Below are positions 23,330-33,309 of a stretch of 64,000 nucleotides of DNA, piece after piece (position 1 is the first letter of the stretch; every line of letters starts with the position of its first letter). Source of the DNA: Nocardioides oceani. GTDB taxonomy: Bacteria > Actinomycetota > Actinomycetes > Propionibacteriales > Nocardioidaceae. The notes beneath the pieces were generated by a model. It was not told the DNA's origin. It saw only the letters and a list, made by a program, of their open reading frames with translations, and did no database searches. The position numbers and the translations under genes were made by a program. The stretch covers positions 584,060 to 648,059 of the forward strand of contig NZ_JAUHJQ010000001.1 in assembly GCF_030412965.1 (NCBI RefSeq). The letters run 5' to 3'.

Positions 23330-25237
23330 ATGTGGCGCCTCGCCCGCTCGGCCGTCGCCGCGCACCCCGGCTCCCTCGCCGGCACCGCCCTCGCGCTCAC
23401 CTGCGCGGCCGCGCTCCTCTCCGCCGGCGGCGCGCTCGTCGAGTCCGGCGTCCGGGCCGGCTCGGCCCCGGCGAGCGGCACCGGCGGCGGCCCCCTCGCG
23501 CCCGACGGCGGCGCGCTGGTGGCGCTCGCGTCGTCGTACCTCGGCACCGCGTCCCTCGTGGTCGTCCTCGTCCTCGCCTCGACCGTCGCCCTGGCCATGC
23601 GGCCCCGGCAGCGCGACCTGGCGGTCCTCCGCGCGGTCGGCGCGACGAGCACCCAGGTACGTCGCCTGGTGACCGCCGAGCTGCTCCTGCTCTCCGCGGT
23701 GGCCGGCCCGGTCGGCTCCGCGGTCGGCCTGCTCGCCGGCCGGTGGGTGAGCCCGCTGCTGGTCGACGCGTCCCTCGTCCCGCCGGGCTTCTCCCCCACG
23801 CTGTCGCCGCTCCCCGCGGCCGGCGCAGTGCTGGTCCTCGCAGCGGTCGCCGTCGCGGCCGGCCGGCTCGCCGCCCGCGACACCCTCCGGCTGCCGGTCA
23901 CCGCCGCCCTGCGCACGGCCGCCGCCGAGCCCCGCGAGGTCGGCCGCGTGCGGGTCGTGCTGGCGGGGGTCACCGGAGCGCTCGGCCTGCTCGCCGCCGG
24001 CTCGCCGCTCGTCGTGCCCGGCACGATCGGCGGCGCGACGGCCTCGACCTCCGCCCTCCTCCTGGTCGCCGCCGCGGCGCTCGCCGGACCGGTGCTCGTG
24101 CGCCAGGTCCTCGGCGCGGGCTCCGTCCGGCACCACCGCTCCCCCGTCGTGCACCTCGCGCTCGCCGCCACCCGCGGCTCGGCTCGCCGGCTCACGGCGG
24201 TCGTCCTCCCGCTGGCCGCGGTGGTCGCGCTCGGCGCCGTGCAGACGAGCACCGGCGAAGCGGTCCGCGCCGCCGCGGTGCAGCAGCTCTCCGCCGGGCT
24301 CAGCGCCGACGTCGTCGTGACCGCACCGACCGGGCTCGACCCGGCCGCGCTGGAGCAGGTCGGGTCCGCCCCGGGCGTCACCCACGCCACGCCGTTGGCG
24401 ACCGTCCCGGCGCAGGTGCGCACCGACGACGAGGTCCCCTCCGAGGCGCTCGCCTGGGAGGCGGCCGCCCTGCGGGTCCTGCCCACCGGGGCGGGCACCG
24501 GCGACCCGGCGTACGACCTCGACGTGGTCGACGGCTCCCTCCACGAGCTCGCCGAGCCCGGGACCGTCGCGGTGAGCACGGACGCCCGGCTGCTCTCCGG
24601 CCACGGCGTCGGCGACACCGTCGCGGTGCGCCTGGCCGGCGGCCCGACGACCGAGCTGCGGGTCGTGGCGGCCTACGAGCGCGGCCTCGGCTTCGGCGAC
24701 CACGTCCTCGGCGCCGCCACACCGGCCGCGCTCGACCTCCACCCGGCCGTGGACACCGTCCTGGTCGACAGCGCGGACCGCGCGGCCACCGTCCGGTCCC
24801 TGCGGTCCGACGGACTGAGGGCGACCGACGAGGCGGCGTACGTCGCCACCGCGACCAGCGCCGACGCGGCCGAGCAGCGGCTCTCGACGGTGCTGCTCCT
24901 GGCCCTGCTCGCCTTCGTGCTGCTCGGCGCGGGGAACGCCCTGGTGATGACCACCGCCGGCCGCCGCGGCGAGCTGCGGCTGCTCGGGCAGGTCGGCGCG
25001 ACCCGGCCGCAGCTGGTCCGCATGGCGCTCGTCGAGTCCTTCGTCGTCGCACTGGCCGCGGTCGTGATCGGCACCCTCGCGGTCGTCCCCGCGCTGCTCG
25101 GCACGTCGCTCGGCCTGCTCGGCGCCGCGCCGCCCGCGCTCGACCTGACGGCGTACGTCGTGCTCGTCGCCCTCGCGCTCCTCGTCAGCGTCGCCGGGAC
25201 CGTCCCGACCGTCGCCGCGCGGCTCGTCCGCGCCTGA
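23330..25237 (+). CDS. FtsX-like ABC permease
   Basis: About 635 residues with two FtsX repeats: TM segments near residues 10-30, 70-90, 120-145 and 165-185, a second unit near 275-300, a large extracellular region (about 310-510) and three C-terminal helices with the FtsX wording RRGELRLLGQVGATRPQLVR. Works with the upstream ATPase. ATG 23330 (TGAGATG junction) is chosen; GTG 23321, 8 nt into the ATPase gene, is equally in frame. Confidence 0.9.
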   Translation: MWRLARSAVAAHPGSLAGTALALTCAAALLSAGGALVESGVRAGSAPASGTGGGPLAPDGGALVALASSYLGTASLVVVLVLASTVALAMRPRQRDLAVLRAVGATSTQVRRLVTAELLLLSAVAGPVGSAVGLLAGRWVSPLLVDASLVPPGFSPTLSPLPAAGAVLVLAAVAVAAGRLAARDTLRLPVTAALRTAAAEPREVGRVRVVLAGVTGALGLLAAGSPLVVPGTIGGATASTSALLLVAAAALAGPVLVRQVLGAGSVRHHRSPVVHLALAATRGSARRLTAVVLPLAAVVALGAVQTSTGEAVRAAAVQQLSAGLSADVVVTAPTGLDPAALEQVGSAPGVTHATPLATVPAQVRTDDEVPSEALAWEAAALRVLPTGAGTGDPAYDLDVVDGSLHELAEPGTVAVSTDARLLSGHGVGDTVAVRLAGGPTTELRVVAAYERGLGFGDHVLGAATPAALDLHPAVDTVLVDSADRAATVRSLRSDGLRATDEAAYVATATSADAAEQRLSTVLLLALLAFVLLGAGNALVMTTAGRRGELRLLGQVGATRPQLVRMALVESFVVALAAVVIGTLAVVPALLGTSLGLLGAAPPALDLTAYVVLVALALLVSVAGTVPTVAARLVRA

Positions 25238-25286
25238 CCCACACCGACCCCACACCCGACCCGTCCCCACCAGGAGGAGAACCACC

Positions 25287-26516
25287 ATGCGACCCACCGC
25301 CCGCACCGCCCGCACCGCCCTCGCCGCCCTCGCCGCGGCCGTGACCCTCCCGCTCCTCCCCGCTGCAGCCGCCCCGGCCGCCCCCGCGCCCACCACCACG
25401 AGCACCACCACGAGCACCACCACGACCAGCGCCCAGGACGCCGCCGACCGGGACGCCCCCGACCGCGCAGCCATCCAGCGCCGGGTCGACCGCCTGGTGG
25501 AGCGACACGGCTTCCCGGGCGCCATCGCGACCGTGCGTGGCAGCGACGGCGAGGTCCGCACCTACCGTGCCGGCGCCGGCGACCTCCGGACCGGCGCGCC
25601 GATGCCGCGCGACGGGCGGGTGCGGATCGCGAGCAACACCAAGACGTTCACTGCGACGCTCGTGCTGCAGCTCGTGGCGGAGGGCCGGGTCGCGCTGGAC
25701 GCGAAGGTGGAGCAGTACCTCCCCGGCCTCGTCCGCGGCCCCGGCGGCGACGGCCGCCGGATCAGCGTGCGCCAGCTGCTGCAGCAGACCAGCGGCCTGC
25801 CCGACTACGACTCGCTGGTCATCGAGGCCGGCGGCTCGCTGCGCGAGGTGGCGCACACCTACTTCGAGCCGCACGAGCTCCTCGACGCGGCGCTGGCCGA
25901 GCGCCGCCGCTCCGCCCCGGGGAAGCGGTGGGCCTACAGCAACACCAACTACGTCCTGCTCGGCCTGGTCGTGCAGCGGGTCACCGGTCGGCCGCTGGCC
26001 GAGCTGGTGGAGCAGCGGATCATCGCGCCGCTCGGCCTCGCCGACACCTACTGGCCGCGCCCGGGCGAGCAGCGGATCCGCGGCACCCACCCGCGTGGCT
26101 ACCACGCCGAGGAGCGGGGCGGCCGCTGGTACGACCTCACCCGGATGGACCCGTCGCTGGGCTGGGCCGCGGGGCAGCTGGTCTCCTCGCCGCGGGACCT
26201 CGGCCGGTTCATGGCCGCCCTGCTCGACGGCGAGCTCCTGCCCGCCGAGCAGCTGGCCGAGATGCGGCGGACCGTGCGGGCGCCGGGCTTCGACGCCGAG
26301 CCGGGCTGGCGCTACGGCCTCGGGCTGGCGAGCCACGAGCTGGGCTGCGGCGTCACCGGCTGGGGCCACGGCGGCGACATCCAGGGGTTCGAGACCCGCA
26401 ACCTGGCCACCCCCGACGGGCGCTGGGCGGTCGTCACCGTGACCTCGCTGCCGCTCGACCTGGACATGGTCGCCGCCGTCAGCCGGACCGTCGAGACCGC
26501 GATCTGCCGGTCCTGA
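25287..26516 (+). CDS. Secreted beta-lactamase-family serine hydrolase / D-Ala-D-Ala carboxypeptidase-like
   Basis: 409 residues. Signal peptide (basic start, hydrophobic core, AAAAPAAPAP) and a Thr/Ser-rich linker (TTTSTTTSTTTTSAQ, residues 36-50). Catalytic elements: S116-N-T-K119, Y217-S-N219, and HGG near residue 361 (WGHGGDIQG). The family includes peptidoglycan DD-carboxypeptidases and esterases. A strong AGGAGGAGAA site precedes the ATG; it lies 49 nt after the exporter permease and may be co-transcribed, which suggests a cell-wall-related locus (inference). Confidence 0.9.
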   Translation: MRPTARTARTALAALAAAVTLPLLPAAAAPAAPAPTTTSTTTSTTTTSAQDAADRDAPDRAAIQRRVDRLVERHGFPGAIATVRGSDGEVRTYRAGAGDLRTGAPMPRDGRVRIASNTKTFTATLVLQLVAEGRVALDAKVEQYLPGLVRGPGGDGRRISVRQLLQQTSGLPDYDSLVIEAGGSLREVAHTYFEPHELLDAALAERRRSAPGKRWAYSNTNYVLLGLVVQRVTGRPLAELVEQRIIAPLGLADTYWPRPGEQRIRGTHPRGYHAEERGGRWYDLTRMDPSLGWAAGQLVSSPRDLGRFMAALLDGELLPAEQLAEMRRTVRAPGFDAEPGWRYGLGLASHELGCGVTGWGHGGDIQGFETRNLATPDGRWAVVTVTSLPLDLDMVAAVSRTVETAICRS

Positions 26517-26559
26517 CCGGCCCCGACCGGCTCCTGCCGGCTCCTGCCGACGGCACCGA

Positions 26560-26565
26560 TAGCGT
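26560..26565 (+). promoter_or_regulatory. -10 element of a leaderless promoter
   Basis: TAGCGT followed by 7 nt and the ATG of the CoA transferase. No ribosome site is present, consistent with leaderless translation. Confidence 0.55.
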
Positions 26566-26572
26566 CCGACCC

Positions 26573-27745
26573 ATGACCGCGCCGCTCGACGACGTCCTCG
26601 TGCTCGACCTGACCCGGGCCCTGGCCGGCCCGCACGCCGCGATGATGCTGGGCGACCTCGGCGCCCGCGTGATCAAGGTCGAGAGCCCCGCGGGCGACGA
26701 CACCCGCGGCTGGGGACCCCCGTTCGTCGACCCCGCGACCGACCCGAGCGGCGCGTCGCGGGAGTCGACGTACTTCCTCTCCACGAACCGCAACAAGGAG
26801 TCGATCACCCTCGACCTCAAGGACCCGGCCGACCAGGAGGTCCTCGCCCGGCTGGTCGAGCGGGCCGACGTGCTGATGGAGAACTTCCGCGTCGGCGTGC
26901 TCGACCGGCTGGGCTTCCCCGTCTCCCGGCTGCACGGGCTGAACCCCCGCCTCGTCGTCCTGCAGATCACCGGCTTCGGCCACGACGGGCCGGAGGCGTC
27001 ACGCTCGGGGTTCGACCAGATCGCGCAGGGCGAGGGCGGGCTGATGTCGCTGACCGGGCTGGCCGAGCCGACCAAGGTCGGCGTGCCGATCGCGGACCTG
27101 CTCGCCGGCATGAACGGCGCGTACGGCGTCGTCTCGGCGCTCTACGAGCGGGAGCGCACCGGCAGGGGCCGTGTCGTGCACACCTCGCTGCTCGCCGGGA
27201 TGGTCGGTGTCCACGCCTTCCAAGGCACCAAGTGGACCGTCGCCCGCGAGGTCCCCGGCCTGGCCGGCGGGCACCACCCGTCGATCGCGCCGTACGGCAT
27301 GTTCCGCTCGCGGACCGCACCGGTGCAGATCGCGTGCGGCTCGGAGAAGCTGTGGCAGGCGTTCGCCCGCGAGCTCGGGATCGACCCCGTCGAGGACGGC
27401 TTCGCCACCAACTCCGAGCGGGTCGCGAACCGCGACGCGCTCACCGCGGTGATCGAGGGGCACCTCGCCGACATCGACGCCGAGACCGTCCTGGCCCGCC
27501 TCGACGCCGCCGGCGTGCCGGCCGGCAAGGTGCGCAGCCTCGACGACGTCTACGCCTGGGAGCAGACCCGGTCCCAAGGCCTGCTGCTCGACGTCGAGCA
27601 CCCCACGCTCGGCCCGATCCAGCTCCCCGGCTCGCCGATCCGCCTGGACGACAACCCCTACTCCGGCGGCCGCGAGCAGCACCTCGCACCGCCGACGCTC
27701 GGCCAGCACAACGCGTCGGTCCGCGCCTGGCTCGACGAGGACTGA
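26573..27745 (+). CDS. CaiB/BaiF family CoA transferase
   Basis: 390 residues, family III CoA transferase, moving CoA between carboxylic acids in the cytoplasm (or racemising 2-methylacyl-CoA). Family blocks: VLVLDLTRALAGPHAAMMLG, DLGARVIKVESPAGDDTRGW, NRNKESITLDLK, MENFRVGVLDRLG, SGFDQIAQGEGGLMSLTG, and VGVPIADLLAGMNGAYGV containing the Asp expected to form the aspartyl-CoA anhydride. No acyl-CoA genes nearby, so the substrate is unknown. Convergent with the UvrA2-like gene. Confidence 0.92.
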   Translation: MTAPLDDVLVLDLTRALAGPHAAMMLGDLGARVIKVESPAGDDTRGWGPPFVDPATDPSGASRESTYFLSTNRNKESITLDLKDPADQEVLARLVERADVLMENFRVGVLDRLGFPVSRLHGLNPRLVVLQITGFGHDGPEASRSGFDQIAQGEGGLMSLTGLAEPTKVGVPIADLLAGMNGAYGVVSALYERERTGRGRVVHTSLLAGMVGVHAFQGTKWTVAREVPGLAGGHHPSIAPYGMFRSRTAPVQIACGSEKLWQAFARELGIDPVEDGFATNSERVANRDALTAVIEGHLADIDAETVLARLDAAGVPAGKVRSLDDVYAWEQTRSQGLLLDVEHPTLGPIQLPGSPIRLDDNPYSGGREQHLAPPTLGQHNASVRAWLDED

Positions 27746-27758
27746 CCGCGCCGGGCGG

Positions 27759-30242
27759 TCAGCCCAGGCGCCGCGCGAGGTACGGCGCCGTCGCCCCGAC
27801 CCCGGCGGCCGCGACCTCCCGCGGGGTGCCCGTCGCGACCACCCGGCCGCCGGTGTCACCGCCGCCCGGGCCGAGGTCGACGACGTGGTCGGCGGTGGCG
27901 ATCGTGTCGAGGTCGTGCTCGACGAGCACCACCGTGTTGCCCGCGTCGACCAGCCGGTGCAGCTGCCGCAGCAGCCGCGCGGTGTCCGACGGGTGCAGCC
28001 CCGCGGTCGGTTCGTCGAGGACGTAGAGGGTGTGCCCGCGGTTGGCCCGCTGCAGCTCGGTGGCCAGCTTGATCCGCTGGGCCTCGCCGCCGCTGAGCTC
28101 GGTGGCGGGCTGGCCGAGCCGCAGGTAGCCCAGCCCGACCTCGCGCAGCGCCTCCAGCCCGCGGGCGGCCGCGGGCAGGTCGGCCAGGAACTCCGCGGCC
28201 TCGTCGACCGGCATCGCCAGCACGTCGGCGATGCTGCGGCCGCGGTGGAGCACCTCGAGGGTCTCGGCGTCGTACCGCGTGCCCCCGCAGGTCGGGCACG
28301 GCGCGTAGGTGCTGGGCAGGAACACCAGCTCCACCGACACGAACCCCTCGCCCTGGCAGGTCGGGCAGCGGCCCTCGGCGACGTTGAACGAGAACCGCCC
28401 GGCGCCGTACCCCCGCTCCTTCGCCTCCGGCGTCGCGGCGTACAGCCGGCGCACCGCGTCGAACAGCCCCGTGTACGTCGCCAGGTTGGACCGCGGCGTC
28501 CGGCCGATCGGCCGCTGGTCGACGAGCACCAGGCGGTCGACCTGCTCGAGGCCGCTGGTCGCCCGCACGTCGAGGTCGCCGACCGGGCCCGTGGCGGCTC
28601 CGTCCTCGTCCTCGGGCTCCGCCGGCGGCTGTCCGAGGTGGCGGCGGACGACCTCGGCGAGGACGTGGACGACGAGGGTGGACTTGCCCGACCCGGACGG
28701 CCCGGTGACCGCGGTGAACGCGCCGAGCGGCAGGTCGACGGTGACGTCGTCGAGGTTGTGCCGGGTGACGCCCTCGAGCCGCAGCGTCCCGCTCGGCTCC
28801 CGCGGCTCGTGCTCGAGCCGCTCGGCCCGGCCGAAGAGGTGCGCGCCGGTCAGCGACGCCTCGACCTCCTCCAGGCCCGCGACCGGGCCGGAGTAGAGCA
28901 CCTGCCCGCCGCCCTCGCCGGCGCCGGGGCCGATGTCGACGACCCAGTCCGCGCGCCGCACGACGTCCATGTCGTGCTCGACGACGAACAGCGTGTTGCC
29001 CGCCGCCTTGAGCTGGTCGAGCACCGCGAGCAGCGGCTCGGCGTCGGCGGGGTGCAGCCCGGCGGACGGCTCGTCGAGGACGTAGACGACGCCGAAGAGG
29101 CCCGAGCGCAGCTGGGTGGCGATCCGCAGCCGCTGGGCCTCGCCCGGGGACAGCGTGGTCGACCCGCGGCCGAGGGAGAGGTAGCCCAGGCCCAGCCCGA
29201 GCAGGACCTCGATCCGGGCGACGAGGTCGGCGCTGATCCGCACCGACGCCTCGTCAGGGTCGCCCTTCGCCTCGGGCCGGAGCAGCTCGACGAGATCGGT
29301 GAACGGCGTGGCGTTCGCCTCCGCGATCGTCATCCCGGCGAAGGTCACCGCGAGCGCCTCGGGCCGCAGCCCGCTGCCGCCGCAGGTCGGGCACGGGGCG
29401 CTGCGCACGAACTGCAGCATCTTCTCGCGCATCTTCTCGCTCGGTGAGCTCGCGAGGGTCTGCTGCACGTGCCGGCGGGCGCTGCGGAACGTGCCCATGT
29501 AGTCGCGGCCACCGCCGCCGTCCTTGTCCTGCGGCCGGATGAGCACCGAGGGCTGCTCGTCGGTGAAGAGCAGCCAGTGCCGGTCCTCCGCGGACAGCTC
29601 GCGCCAGGGGCGGTCGACGTCGATGCCGAGGTTCTTCACGATCCGGCGCAGGTTGTGCGCCTGCCAGGCGCCCGGCCACGCGGCGATCGCGCCCTCGCGG
29701 ATGCTCAGCGAGGTGTCCGGCACCAGCAAGTCCTCGGCCACGTCGTGGGTGACGCCGACGCCGTGGCACTGCGGGCACGCGCCGGCGGCGGTGTGGGGGC
29801 TGAACGCCTCGGCCGCCAGGTGGTCGGCGCCCTCGGGGTAGGTGCCGGCGCGGGAGTAGAGGATCCGCAGCAGGTTCGACAGGGTCGTGATCGTCCCGAC
29901 CGTCGAGCGCGAGCTCGTCCCTCCCCGGCGCTGCTGGAGCGCGACCGCCGGCGGCAGCCCGGTGATCTCCTCGACGTGGGGCACGCCGACCTGGTGCAGC
30001 AGCCGCCGGGCGTACGGCGCCACCGACTCGAAGTAGCGGCGCTGCGCCTCGGCGTACAACGTGCCGAACGCGAGCGAGGACTTGCCGGAGCCGGACACCC
30101 CGGTGAACGCCACGATCGCGTCCCGCGGGAGGTCGACGTCGACGTCCTTGAGGTTGTGCTCGCTCGCGCCGCGGACGCGCACGCACCCGTCGACCTGGTC
30201 GTCTCCTCCGATGTCCATCCCCGGCCCGGTACCCAGGTCCAC
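27759..30242 (-). CDS. UvrA2-like ATP-binding protein (short excinuclease A homologue)
   Basis: 827 residues against about 950 for UvrA. Two ABC modules (Walker [10 protein letters not shown] and GPSGSGKST; signatures LSPGEAQRL and [18 protein letters not shown] and DEPTAGLHP) with zinc-finger Cys pairs (CPQC, CPTCGG, CPTCQG, CPTCGG). The UvrB-binding domain of true UvrA is missing from the first module, which defines the UvrA2/DrrC-like class associated with drug or DNA-damage tolerance. Start GTG 30242; ATG 30218 is an alternative. It follows metI by 11 nt and may be read from the met operon. Confidence 0.88.
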   Translation of the reverse strand: MDLGTGPGMDIGGDDQVDGCVRVRGASEHNLKDVDVDLPRDAIVAFTGVSGSGKSSLAFGTLYAEAQRRYFESVAPYARRLLHQVGVPHVEEITGLPPAVALQQRRGGTSSRSTVGTITTLSNLLRILYSRAGTYPEGADHLAAEAFSPHTAAGACPQCHGVGVTHDVAEDLLVPDTSLSIREGAIAAWPGAWQAHNLRRIVKNLGIDVDRPWRELSAEDRHWLLFTDEQPSVLIRPQDKDGGGGRDYMGTFRSARRHVQQTLASSPSEKMREKMLQFVRSAPCPTCGGSGLRPEALAVTFAGMTIAEANATPFTDLVELLRPEAKGDPDEASVRISADLVARIEVLLGLGLGYLSLGRGSTTLSPGEAQRLRIATQLRSGLFGVVYVLDEPSAGLHPADAEPLLAVLDQLKAAGNTLFVVEHDMDVVRRADWVVDIGPGAGEGGGQVLYSGPVAGLEEVEASLTGAHLFGRAERLEHEPREPSGTLRLEGVTRHNLDDVTVDLPLGAFTAVTGPSGSGKSTLVVHVLAEVVRRHLGQPPAEPEDEDGAATGPVGDLDVRATSGLEQVDRLVLVDQRPIGRTPRSNLATYTGLFDAVRRLYAATPEAKERGYGAGRFSFNVAEGRCPTCQGEGFVSVELVFLPSTYAPCPTCGGTRYDAETLEVLHRGRSIADVLAMPVDEAAEFLADLPAAARGLEALREVGLGYLRLGQPATELSGGEAQRIKLATELQRANRGHTLYVLDEPTAGLHPSDTARLLRQLHRLVDAGNTVVLVEHDLDTIATADHVVDLGPGGGDTGGRVVATGTPREVAAAGVGATAPYLARRLG

Positions 30243-30253
30243 CGGGGCCGCGG

Positions 30254-30913
30254 CTACCGCCGCATCGCCGCCCGGGCGAGCCGGTTGCCGGCGAACTGCG
30301 CGACCTGGACGAGCGCCACGATGACCAGCACCGCGGCCCAGGTGACGACCGGCTCGTACTGCCGGTAGCCGTAGGTCAGCGCGAACGACCCGAGCCCGCC
30401 GCCGCCGACGACGCCCGCCACCGCGGACATGTCGACGATCGCCACCAGCGCGAAGGTGTAGCCGAGGACCAACGGGCCGAGCGCCTCGGGCAGGAGCACG
30501 GTCAGGGTCGTGCGGAGCCGGCCGGCGCCCATCGCGCGGGAGGCCTCGAGCACGCCCGGGTCGACGGAGACGAGGTTCTGCTCCACGATCCGGCTGATGC
30601 CGAACGAGGCGGCCACCGACAGCGCGAAGATGATCGCCGGGTTGCCGATGCCGGTCCCGACGACGAGCCGCGCAGCCGGCTGCGCCGCGGCGATGAAGAT
30701 GACGAACGGGATCGGCCGGAAGAAGTTCACGACCAGGTTCAGCACGACGTGCACGACCCGGTTCGGGGCGATCCCGCCCGGCCGGGTCGTGTGCAGCAGC
30801 ACGCCGAGCACCAGCCCGCCGATCCCGCCGAGGAGCAGGGTGGCGGCGACGATGCCGAGGGTCTCGCGGGTGGCCTCCCAGAAGAGGGAGTCCAGCTCGA
30901 GCAGCCGGTCCAT
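30254..30913 (-). CDS. metI: Methionine ABC transporter permease MetI
   Basis: 219 residues with five hydrophobic segments and the MetI blocks (FRPIPFVIFIAAAQPAARLV, VEQNLVSVDPGVLEASRAMG, LGYTFALVAIVDMSAVAGVV, GGGGLGSFALTYGYRQYEPV). Start ATG 30913 overlaps the metN stop (TGATG) with GGAGG just before. Inner-membrane channel for D/L-methionine uptake with MetN and MetQ. Confidence 0.95.
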   Translation of the reverse strand: MDRLLELDSLFWEATRETLGIVAATLLLGGIGGLVLGVLLHTTRPGGIAPNRVVHVVLNLVVNFFRPIPFVIFIAAAQPAARLVVGTGIGNPAIIFALSVAASFGISRIVEQNLVSVDPGVLEASRAMGAGRLRTTLTVLLPEALGPLVLGYTFALVAIVDMSAVAGVVGGGGLGSFALTYGYRQYEPVVTWAAVLVIVALVQVAQFAGNRLARAAMRR

Positions 30914-32007
30914 CAGGAGGCCTCCGTCCGGTGGTCGGGCCCGTCCGCGGTCCCGGGTGCCGAGACCTCGACCAGCGTGGCGACGTACGACACCGCGTCG
31001 GCGACGGCGGCGGGGTCGCCGGTGAGGGCGAACGTCAGGTGGCCGAAGGTCCGGCCGTGGACGTCCTCGACCCCACCGTGCACGAGCTCGAAGGTGACGC
31101 CGCGCTCGATGAACGCCGCGAACACGTCGGCCGGGGAGGCGGCGCCGTCGCGGAAGGACAGCGTGACCATCCGGCCCGGGTGCCGCTCGCGGAGGCGGCC
31201 GAGCGCGCGCGGCTCGGGACCCTTCTCGACCAGCGTGCTGACGAACCGCTGCGTCGCGGGGTGCTGCGGCGCGGCGAACACGTCGTAGGTGTCGCCGAGC
31301 TCGACCACCCGGCCGGCCTCCATGACCGCGACCCGGTGCGCCAGCGAGCGGACGACCTCCATCTCGTGGCTGATGAGCACGATGGTGATGCCGAGCTCCT
31401 CGTTGACCCGCCGCAGCAGGGCCAGCACCTCCCCGGTCGTCTGCGGGTCCAGGGCGCTGGTGGGCTCGTCGGCGAGCAGGATCCGCGGGTCGGTCGCGAG
31501 CGCGCGGGCGATGCCGACGCGCTGCTTCTGGCCGCCGGAGAGCTGCTCGACGTGGGCGTGCGCCTTGTCGGCGAGGCCCACGAAGTGCAGCAGCTCGGAG
31601 ATCCGCTCGCGGTGCCGCTCCTTCGGGACGCCGGCGACGGTGAGCGGGTAGGCGATGTTGCCCCACACGGTGCGGGAGGAGAACAGGTTGAACTGCTGGA
31701 AGATCATTCCGATGTCGCGGCGCACCTCCCGCAGCGCGCGCTCGGAGAGGCTGCTGACCTCCCGGCCCGCCACGGTCACGGTGCCGCTCGTCGGCCGGTC
31801 GAGCGCGTTGACCAGCCGCAGCAGGGTCGACTTGCCCGCGCCGGAGTAGCCCACCACCCCGAGCACCTCGCCGGCCCGCACGTCGAGGTCGACGTGGTCG
31901 AGCGCCGTCACCGCGGCGCCCTGGCGCGAGCGCGCCGGGAAGACCCGGCTCACGTCCGCGAGGCGGATGAGCGGATCACCTGACGGGGTGCTGGGGGTGG
32001 GGGTCAT
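30913..32007 (-). CDS. metN: Methionine ABC transporter ATPase MetN
   Basis: 364 residues. ABC module (Walker A GYSGAGKST, FQQFNLFSSRTVWGNIAYPL, LSGGQKQRVGIARAL, LLADEPTSALDP, H loop ISHEM) plus a C-terminal NIL domain (about 270-345) that binds methionine and shuts transport off when it is plentiful. Middle gene of metQ-metN-metI. Confidence 0.96.
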   Translation of the reverse strand: MTPTPSTPSGDPLIRLADVSRVFPARSRQGAAVTALDHVDLDVRAGEVLGVVGYSGAGKSTLLRLVNALDRPTSGTVTVAGREVSSLSERALREVRRDIGMIFQQFNLFSSRTVWGNIAYPLTVAGVPKERHRERISELLHFVGLADKAHAHVEQLSGGQKQRVGIARALATDPRILLADEPTSALDPQTTGEVLALLRRVNEELGITIVLISHEMEVVRSLAHRVAVMEAGRVVELGDTYDVFAAPQHPATQRFVSTLVEKGPEPRALGRLRERHPGRMVTLSFRDGAASPADVFAAFIERGVTFELVHGGVEDVHGRTFGHLTFALTGDPAAVADAVSYVATLVEVSAPGTADGPDHRTEAS

Positions 32008-32030
32008 CGGTCGTCCTCCGGTGCGCCGGG

Positions 32031-32981
32031 TCAGTCCTGCTCGGCGGCGCGGGTGTCGGCCTCGACCTCGCGCAGCGAGGCCTGCAGCTCCTCGACGGGG
32101 GTGTCGAGCATGACCGCGGTGCCGCCGGAGACGTCGACGACGCCGTCCTGGACGACCTGGGTCTCCTGGTAGATCTCGACCAGCTCGCGGTACGTCGGGT
32201 CGTCCACGTCGTCGGCCCGGACCGCGAAGATGTTGGCGTAGGGCAGCGCCTTCGGGTCGTTCGGGTCGTCCTGGGCGAGCGCGTCGTCGAAGTCCAGGCC
32301 GGCCCGCTCGACGAAGTCGTTGTTGACGACGGCGCCCGCGAGGTCGTCCAGCGAGGTGGCGGTCAGCGCGGCGTCGAGCGCCTCGACCTGGACGCGGGAG
32401 GCGTCCTCGTCGATGTCGGCGAGGTCGGAGAAGATGGTGCCGCCGGACTTCAGCTCGATGAGGCCGGCCGACTGCAGGAGCACCAGCGCGCGGGCCTGGT
32501 TGCTCGCGTCGTTCGGCACCGCGACGGTGGCGCCGTCGGGGATGTCCTCGACCGCGTCGTACTGCTTGGAGTGCAGGCCGAGGGGGTAGATCGCGGTCGC
32601 GCCGACCGGCTGCAGGTCGTCGTCGGCCGCGACGTTGTAGTCGGCGAGGAAGACGATGTGCTGGAACTGGTTCATGTCCAGCTCGCCCTCGGAGACGGCC
32701 GGGTTGGGCTGGTTGTAGTCGGAGAAGTCGATGATCTCCACGTCGATGCCCGCGTCGGCGGCCGCGTCCTGGAAGTCGGTCCAGTACGGGTCACTGGCGC
32801 CGACGACGCCGAGCCGCACCGAGCGGCGGTCCGAGGCGGTGTCATCGTCGCCGCCGGTCAGGACGACGACCAGGCCGACGACGATCGCGACCGCGACCAG
32901 CGCGGCCAGCGCGAGCGGCCAACGCTTGCGCCGGGGCGCCTCGATGAGCGGGGTGGATCCGGCCGAGGGGGTGTTCGACAC
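32031..32981 (-). CDS. metQ: MetQ/NlpA family methionine-binding protein
   Basis: 316 residues. NlpA blocks: VRLGVVGASDPYWTDF, VEIIDFSDYNQPNPAVSEGE, DMNQFQHIVFLADYN, YPLGLHSKQYDAVEDIPDGA, VAVPNDASNQARALVLLQSAG. Instead of a lipobox the N-terminus has a cytoplasmic Arg/Lys patch and one transmembrane helix (about 20-42) followed by GGDDDTASD, so the protein is membrane-anchored rather than acylated. First gene of the met importer operon; no SAM riboswitch is recognisable upstream. Confidence 0.92.
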   Translation of the reverse strand: MSNTPSAGSTPLIEAPRRKRWPLALAALVAVAIVVGLVVVLTGGDDDTASDRRSVRLGVVGASDPYWTDFQDAAADAGIDVEIIDFSDYNQPNPAVSEGELDMNQFQHIVFLADYNVAADDDLQPVGATAIYPLGLHSKQYDAVEDIPDGATVAVPNDASNQARALVLLQSAGLIELKSGGTIFSDLADIDEDASRVQVEALDAALTATSLDDLAGAVVNNDFVERAGLDFDDALAQDDPNDPKALPYANIFAVRADDVDDPTYRELVEIYQETQVVQDGVVDVSGGTAVMLDTPVEELQASLREVEADTRAAEQD

Positions 32982-33119
32982 GCGGGGTCCTTTGCGTCTG
33001 TGCTGGGTCGGGCCGCGGCCGCCGGGTCACGGCACCGCGAGGGGACCCATGGTCAACCGGCTCCGCCGCCCGGCATTCCGCGTCCGGTGCCCCACGCGGC
33101 GTTGCCTCGCTCACACCGG

Positions 33120-33160
33120 GCCGCCTGTCGGAAGCGGATCGACGACCTTCCTCACGAGTG
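33120..33160. other. Decayed copy of the tRNA-Thr 3' end (candidate att site)
   Basis: 33120-33148 matches the 3' end of the tRNA-Thr gene (35563-35591) at 26 of 29 positions in the same orientation, including 14 consecutive matches (GCCGCCTGTCGGAA) covering acceptor and T-stem; a further CGAGTG of the anticodon region is also kept. The remaining tRNA is missing. With the intact tRNA it brackets 33.1-35.6 kb. The other parts of 32982-33309 show no gene. Confidence 0.65.
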
Positions 33161-33309
33161 GAGAACCCCGAGCCACGAAGCGGATCGCTCCCGACCGCGC
33201 CCTGAGCTGGTGACCGCATGATGGGGCCGCACAGAGCGCTCCTGCTCCACGCGACCGGACCGCCTCCGCCGATGGCAGGCGGGAAGGCGACGCGGCTGCG
33301 CCGGACCCC

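Noticed and set aside
32982..33119. SAM riboswitch before metQ
   Set aside because: A GGCAAC and GC-rich stems are present on the minus strand, but the conserved SAM-I/SAM-IV core elements are missing.
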